Assembly: GCF_900539295.1 (NCBI RefSeq)
Contig: NZ_UQBH01000025.1
Span: 1 to 37,517 of the forward strand
Source of the DNA: an uncultured Megasphaera sp.
GTDB taxonomy: Bacteria > Bacillota > Negativicutes > Veillonellales > Megasphaeraceae
Reading direction: 5' to 3'
Length of the DNA stretch: 37,517 nucleotides
Position 1 is the stretch's first letter, and every line of letters begins with the position of its first letter. The notes beneath the pieces are model-generated. The model was not told the DNA's origin and did not search any database. It worked only from the letters and a program-made list of their open reading frames with translations. Both the position numbers and the translations under genes were made by a program. Of the stretch, positions 33,283-37,517 are shown in pieces.

Positions 33283-33816
33283 TTAATATCGCGTCAAAAA
33301 CTGCGGCTCTACCCGCTTCGTCAGCCAAACGCCGTTTACCGAGCGGTAAAACACATAGCCCGCCCGATGCATCTCGCCGCTGCTCACGCAAAAGATGACG
33401 GGTCTTCCATGGCGGCGGCCGACGTTTTCTGCCGTCTTCACATCGCCCGAAAGGTGGACGTAGAGCCGTGACTTCGGTACCAAGCCTTCTCGCTCGATAG
33501 CTGCGGCGTATTTTTCACCCGTCCCGTGATAGAGGATGTCCGGCGGCGTCACGATGGGAAGTTCGACGTCGACATCGATGGAATGGCCTTGATTGGCCCG
33601 AATCTTAGTCTTGTCTTCGTTGAAGGAATACCGCTGTTTGTTGTCTATCCGAACGATTTCTTCCAACATCTGCCGATCAAGGGGATATCGTTTTCCGACA
33701 CCTTTTATGAGCTCGTCTACATCGGCCCAGCCGTGCTCGTCGAGACGGATATCGGCCGCCCACGGCTTATGCCGCAAAACGAGGCTGATAAAACGGCTGG
33801 TCTTGGTCAAATCCAT
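33283..33816 (-). CDS. kptA: RNA 2'-phosphotransferase, Tpt1/KptA family
   Basis: 177 residues, the usual length. It begins TKTSRFISLVLRHKPWAADI (the family's first Arg-His motif). The NAD-binding half carries YHGTGEKYAAAIEREGL, the RLYVHLSGD segment, GRPVIFCVSSGEM and GYVFYRSVNGVWLT. Yeast Tpt1 removes the 2'-phosphate left after tRNA splicing, using NAD and forming ADP-ribose-2''-phosphate; bacterial KptA proteins have the activity in vitro, but their natural substrate is unclear because these cells do not splice tRNA that way. ATAGAAAGGAGTGACC precedes the ATG. The gene is monocistronic and divergent from the malolactic enzyme gene. Confidence 0.92.
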   Translation of the reverse strand: MDLTKTSRFISLVLRHKPWAADIRLDEHGWADVDELIKGVGKRYPLDRQMLEEIVRIDNKQRYSFNEDKTKIRANQGHSIDVDVELPIVTPPDILYHGTGEKYAAAIEREGLVPKSRLYVHLSGDVKTAENVGRRHGRPVIFCVSSGEMHRAGYVFYRSVNGVWLTKRVEPQFLTRY

Positions 33817-33901
33817 GATAAGGTCACTCCTTTCTATAGGCTAAATTATAGCAAATACGAAGTTTTTCTGCATTCCCTAAAAAATCATCATAACAAATAG
33901 A

Positions 33902-33938
33902 TATGATACTGTCCAATTTTTATCAGCTATGATACAAT
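33902..33938 (+). promoter_or_regulatory. Upstream region of the malolactic enzyme gene
   Basis: TATGATAC occurs at 33902-33909 and again at 33928-33935; the second overlaps a TACAAT -10-like box (33933-33938). No convincing -35 box was found. Confidence 0.3.
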
Positions 33939-33982
33939 GAAAAAAATCGAAATAGTTATCGTTTACGAAAGGAGCCGTCACG

Positions 33983-35611
33983 ATGAAAAAAGGCTATGAA
34001 TTATTAAATGACCCCTTCCTCAATAAAGGCACCGCTTTTTCCATGGAAGAAAGAAAAAACCTCGGTCTTATCGGCCTCCTGCCGCCGACAGAACAGACGA
34101 TTGAAGTCCAGGCACAGCAGGTCTACGGCAATTTCCAAACGAAGCCCAACGTCAGTGAAAAACGCCATTACCTCATGAATATTTTCAGCCGCAACCGGAC
34201 GCTCTTCTACTACGTCTTCAAACAGCATATCGCTGAATTTATGCCCATTATCTACGACCCGGGCATTGCCGAAAGCATCCGGGAATACAGCCAGTTTTTC
34301 ATTACCCCGCAAAATGCAGCCTACCTGTCCGTTGAGCATCCCGAACAGATCGAAGAATCCCTGAAAAATACAGCCATGGGCCGCGACATCGAGCTCATCG
34401 TCGTCACCGATGCCGAAGCCATCTTGGGAATCGGCGACTGGGGTACCAACGGCGTCGGCATCTCGACGGGGAAACTCATGGTCTATACGGGAGCTGCCGG
34501 CATCGATCCGGCCAAGGTCCTGCCAGTTGTCATCGACGCCGGTACCAACCGTCAGAGTCTCCTCGACGATCCCCTCTATTTCGGCCTGCGCCATAAACGC
34601 GTCGACGACGACACGTACTACGCCTTCGTCGATAAATTCGTAAAACAAGCAGAATCCATGTTCCCCCGCCTGTACCTGCACTTTGAAGACTTCGGCCGCG
34701 GCCATGCCGCCGTCCTCCTCAAAAAATACGTCGATACCTATCCCATCTTTAACGACGACATCGAAGGAACGGGCATCATCACCTTGGCCGGCGTTCTCGG
34801 CGCCCTGGCCATTACCGGCGAAAAACTGGCCGACCAGCGCTACATGTGCTTCGGCGCCGGCACGGCAGGCTGCGGCATTGCCAAACGGATTTATCAGGAA
34901 ATGATCGATCAGGGCCTGTCAGAAGACGACGCCAAGAGCCGTTTTTACCTCGTCGACAAAGAAGGCCTCTTATTCGATGACATGAGTGATTTGACGCCGG
35001 AACAAAAGCCTTTCGCCAGAAAACGCTCGGAATTTGCCGACGCCGCTTCCCTTACCAATTTAGAAGCTGCCGTCAAAGCCGTCCATCCGACCATCCTCGT
35101 CGGCACGTCGACCAAGAGCGGGGCCTTTACCGAAGCCGTCGTAAAAGAAATGGCCTCGAAAGCCGACCGGCCCATGATCTTCCCCCTCAGCAACCCGACA
35201 GAACTTGCCGAAGCAACCGCGGAAGACCTCATCCGCTGGACCGACGGCCGGGCCTTGGTGGCAACGGGCATCCCGACCGATCCCGTCACCTATAACGGCG
35301 TCACCTACGACATCGGCCAAGCCAACAACGCCCTCATCTATCCGGGCCTGGGCCTCGGCGTCATCGCCTCTGGGGCAAAACTCCTGACCGATAAAATGAT
35401 CTCCGTCGCCGCCCACGCCATCGGCGGCATCGTAGATGCAAATAAACCGGGCGCCGCCGTCCTGCCGCCGGTAACCAAGCTCGACCAATTTTCAGAAACC
35501 GTCGCCATCGCCGTCGCCAAAGAAGCCGGAAAAGAAGGCTTGAATAGAAACGACGTCTCCGATCCCGAAGCCTGCATCAAAGCCTACAAATGGGAACCGA
35601 CTTATAAATAA
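33983..35611 (+). CDS. mleA: Malolactic enzyme / NAD-dependent malic enzyme (MleA/MleS type)
   Basis: 542 residues, the length of Lactococcus/Oenococcus malolactic enzymes, with matching stretches throughout: NDPFLNKGTAFSMEERKNLG, AGIDPAKVLPVVIDAGTN, LYLHFEDFGRGHAA, NDDIEGTG, and LTPEQKPFARKRSEF. The NAD-binding loop CFGAGTAGCGI (about 292-302) and the metal-binding EDFG/NDDI acidic residues are intact. Malolactic enzymes convert L-malate to lactate and CO2, using NAD and Mn as cofactors; close relatives oxidise malate to pyruvate. The sequence favours the former but cannot separate them fully. The ATG has AAAGGAGCC upstream. No malate permease or LysR regulator (usual neighbours in lactic acid bacteria) lies adjacent. 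A terminator follows at 35655. Confidence 0.88.
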   Translation: MKKGYELLNDPFLNKGTAFSMEERKNLGLIGLLPPTEQTIEVQAQQVYGNFQTKPNVSEKRHYLMNIFSRNRTLFYYVFKQHIAEFMPIIYDPGIAESIREYSQFFITPQNAAYLSVEHPEQIEESLKNTAMGRDIELIVVTDAEAILGIGDWGTNGVGISTGKLMVYTGAAGIDPAKVLPVVIDAGTNRQSLLDDPLYFGLRHKRVDDDTYYAFVDKFVKQAESMFPRLYLHFEDFGRGHAAVLLKKYVDTYPIFNDDIEGTGIITLAGVLGALAITGEKLADQRYMCFGAGTAGCGIAKRIYQEMIDQGLSEDDAKSRFYLVDKEGLLFDDMSDLTPEQKPFARKRSEFADAASLTNLEAAVKAVHPTILVGTSTKSGAFTEAVVKEMASKADRPMIFPLSNPTELAEATAEDLIRWTDGRALVATGIPTDPVTYNGVTYDIGQANNALIYPGLGLGVIASGAKLLTDKMISVAAHAIGGIVDANKPGAAVLPPVTKLDQFSETVAIAVAKEAGKEGLNRNDVSDPEACIKAYKWEPTYK

Positions 35612-35650
35612 GACGACATAGCACGACAAAAGAAAACTAAATAGAAAGAT

Positions 35651-35688
35651 AAAAAGCCATGGATTCATGAAAATCCATGGCTCTTTCG
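35651..35688 (+). terminator. Terminator of the malolactic enzyme gene
   Basis: AGCCATGGATT (35655-35665) pairs with AATCCATGGCT (35672-35682), followed by CTTTCG. It may also serve the convergent minus-strand gene, with AAAAA on that side. Confidence 0.78.
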
Positions 35689-35713
35689 CGTCTAACAACC
35701 TACACCTACAAAA

Positions 35714-37167
35714 TCAAGCCCAAGAAGGAATATATTTCATATATCTCGGAGCCGTATCCGGGTCCACGGGTTTAATATAATTTTGTTTTACCGCTTCCTT
35801 TATTAATCGTGAAATACTTCCAGATCCGGTTTGTTTCAAACCAAACCGCTCTCTCAAGGTATGATTACTTATCTGTTCTCCTTGTACATATTTAATGCAG
35901 GCATGTAAGTAACAAGCCCACAACCGATCTTCTAAGGTTAAGTCAGAAAATTTAATTTCCGAAAAAATAGTAACCCGCGTAGCATCTTCAAATATTTCTA
36001 TTCTAGGTGCCGGTAATTGCATGAGTTCGCAACTTAAAATAACTTTGTCCCAACCACTTCCAACTTCTTCACAAATACCTAATTCTCGCATTAATGAGGC
36101 TAATTTTTCGTTTCTCGACTTAGGTGGTGTATCAATAATTCGCATTATATCAATTAACGGAGCCCCCGGATTGGTTATTTCAATTCGATTATCAAAAATT
36201 TCCACTAACGGCCCTGTCCCCGAAATTGAAAAGTCCTGATGAATTAATGAGTTAGCCAATATTTCACGAATAGCAGCCGTCGGATAGGCGGTTTTTCGTT
36301 TACGAATGCCGTTGGTAATGACTTCTTTCATAGGCGTCAAAGCCTCAATAAATTGAATCGCGTCTTCAAATATAGCTGCATACCCTTTATCAAAAGTTTC
36401 ATCACGTAATAAATCCATCTTATTGGAACCATTGTATTGAACTACACGCAGCATTTTACGTTTTAATTTTTTAAAATACGATAATTTTTTGGCTAATAAA
36501 AGTGCTCCCAAATTAGTAATGCCATATAACCCATTGTCCTGTTTTACGATAAGGTTAGCCTGGGACAGATAATATATGATATTAGATACATTATTGGGTA
36601 AGGGTAATTTATTTTCTAATAAATCAAAATAAGTTATATAATTCAGAGCTTGAACAATCTCTTCTTCATTCAAATCGGTCTGTGCATATTGATCCTCAAA
36701 TTTTTGATTACGAATCTTATCCCAGACAGTTCCTTGGATAGAAGGATAATCATCAAGTTTTTTCGTATAACTGCCGACTCGTATATAATCCACTTTTTTA
36801 AAAGTTACCGGCCGATACATGGCTCTATTGATAATTAAGATTCCTACAGATTTCCCCTCACACATGGCACTATGAAACTCGAAAACGGCATTATCTGATA
36901 ACAAACTTCGAAGCCAATTTCCAGTTCTTGGTCACCTTTCTTCATGGTCTGCAAATTATAATCAGTCCCCACTATATGATGTGATTCATCATCGATTCCC
37001 CAGACCATATAAGCATATGACTTTTCTTTCCATGCCGCGCCATTGGCTAACGCACTAATATCTCTTCCTATCATATCCGCATCATAGTTATTGTGCTTGA
37101 ACTCTACCCAAGGTGTTTCAGTCGGTAAATTGCACAATTCTTGCACTAATTTATCTAACTGCTTCAT
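35714..37167 (-). pseudogene. AlbA_2/Schlafen-type ATP-binding protein, one-base frameshift
   Basis: Two adjacent frames together make one normal protein of about 484 residues. The 5' frame (start 37167, GGAAGG upstream) gives the AlbA_2 domain (TPWVEFKHNNYDADMIGRDI, SALANGAAWKEKSYAYMVWG) up to KKGDQELE. Restoring one A in the run at about 36918-36920 (GAAATTGG to GAAAATTGG) continues as NWLRSLLSDNAVFEFHS and joins the second frame. That part has FKKVDYIRVGSYTKKL, a HATPase_c_4-type ATP-binding region (AIREILANSLIHQDFSISGT, IEITNPGAPL), and a C-terminal winged helix (about the last 80 residues). Such proteins are often annotated RecG-like or RNA-binding-domain proteins with roles in regulation or defence that are not well known. 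The base composition is AT-rich, suggesting acquisition. It may be a real mutation or a sequencing error in a homopolymer. Confidence 0.85.
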
Positions 37168-37260
37168 AGATTTCCATTTTCCTTCCTTCTTTGTTTTTTC
37201 CTACCCGGTCTCAATAGGAAAATAGATTTACGTCAATACCAATTCCAGTAGGAATCCGTA

Positions 37261-37517
37261 CACGCCAGCAAGTTACCAGCAAGTTAAATTACCTGACAAA
37301 GACGCCATTTTCGACCTCATTATCCGCACGCCAGCAAGTTACCGGCAAGTTAAATTTTCCGATAATGACGCCATTTTCGACCTCATTACACTCACGCCAG
37401 CAAGTTACCGGCAAGTTAAATTATCCAATAATGGCGCCATTTTCGACCGCATTACACTCACACCAGCAAGTTACCGGCAAGTTAAATTTTCCGATAATGA
37501 CGCCATTTTCGACCTCA
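37261..37517. repeat. 66-bp tandem repeat array, four copies, open at the window edge
   Basis: Copies begin at 37261, 37327, 37393 and 37459 (the last cut by the window end), each starting CACGCCAGCAAGTTACC. The copies differ at only a few positions. Within each unit CAGCAAGTTA and CGGCAAGTTA form a second, shorter repeat. Because 66 is divisible by three, at least two plus-strand frames and one minus-strand frame stay open through the array, but no start codon with a ribosome binding site was seen and substitutions show no codon bias, so coding is not supported. It lies upstream of the AlbA_2-type gene. Confidence 0.85.

Noticed and set aside
36915..36925. Programmed ribosomal frameshift
   Set aside because: The site GGAAATTGG is not a slippery heptamer, and no stem-loop or internal ribosome binding site is evident.
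37261..37517. CRISPR array
   Set aside because: The whole 66-bp unit repeats, with no variable spacers between conserved repeats.

Overview
The window looks like a chromosomal segment of a diderm Firmicute of the class Negativicutes (Megasphaera/Veillonella-like; the genus is inferred, not proven). It combines Firmicute-type genes (a malolactic enzyme, a betaine-type ABC transporter with fused permease and binding protein, AGGAGG ribosome binding sites) with trimeric autotransporter adhesins, which need an outer membrane. Most metabolic genes are GC-rich with long antisense shadow frames. The MFS gene, parts of the adhesins and the gene at the right edge are more AT-rich.

Layout, left to right. 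1-1619: a terminator and an AAA-ATPase/PD-(D/E)XK protein. 1805-2977: an MFS transporter. 3260-5634: two tandem radical-SAM paralogues with an unusual CX4CX2C cluster motif, divergent from an HxlR-type regulator. 5700-8597: a sugar O-acetyltransferase and an iron-containing alcohol dehydrogenase in one operon, divergent from an AraC-type regulator. 8636-11383: a LysE/ArgO exporter, a possible 42-residue peptide, an NfsA-like nitroreductase, a flavodoxin, and the 3' remnant of a probable LysR regulator. 11509-27261: the adhesin island, with four trimeric autotransporter genes on the minus strand, a heterodimeric ABC exporter on the plus strand between the first two, and the scar of a fifth adhesin gene. 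27638-29205: a TetR regulator divergent from an isochorismatase-family hydrolase, with duplicated operator-like sequences between them. 29364-32992: a tightly overlapping operon of quinone oxidoreductase, MarR regulator, ABC ATPase and permease/binding-protein fusion. 33283-35611: an RNA 2'-phosphotransferase (KptA) divergent from a malolactic enzyme. 35714-37517: an AlbA_2/Schlafen-type ATP-binding protein gene broken by a one-base frameshift, then a 66-bp tandem repeat array running off the window.

The adhesin island is the most notable part. Three long adhesins carry an ESPR-type extended signal peptide, hep_Hag/YadA head repeats, YadA stalk motifs and a YadA anchor. All four intact adhesins continue 54-72 residues past the anchor barrel as a charged, coiled-coil-like tail. 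There are two tail types, and the 3' ends are near-identical mosaics. Two adhesins and the scar share a promoter layout (TTTACN, 17-bp spacer, TATACT). The scar at 23046-23258 keeps that promoter and the last codons plus a terminator-like hairpin of a tail, with the gene body missing, so the locus appears to gain, lose and shuffle adhesins by recombination.

Most regulators sit divergent from, or inside, the unit they probably control (HxlR/radical SAM, AraC/alcohol dehydrogenase, TetR/isochorismatase, MarR/reductase-Opu), often with a visible palindrome or repeat in the gap. No rRNA, tRNA, CRISPR array or insertion sequence was recognised.
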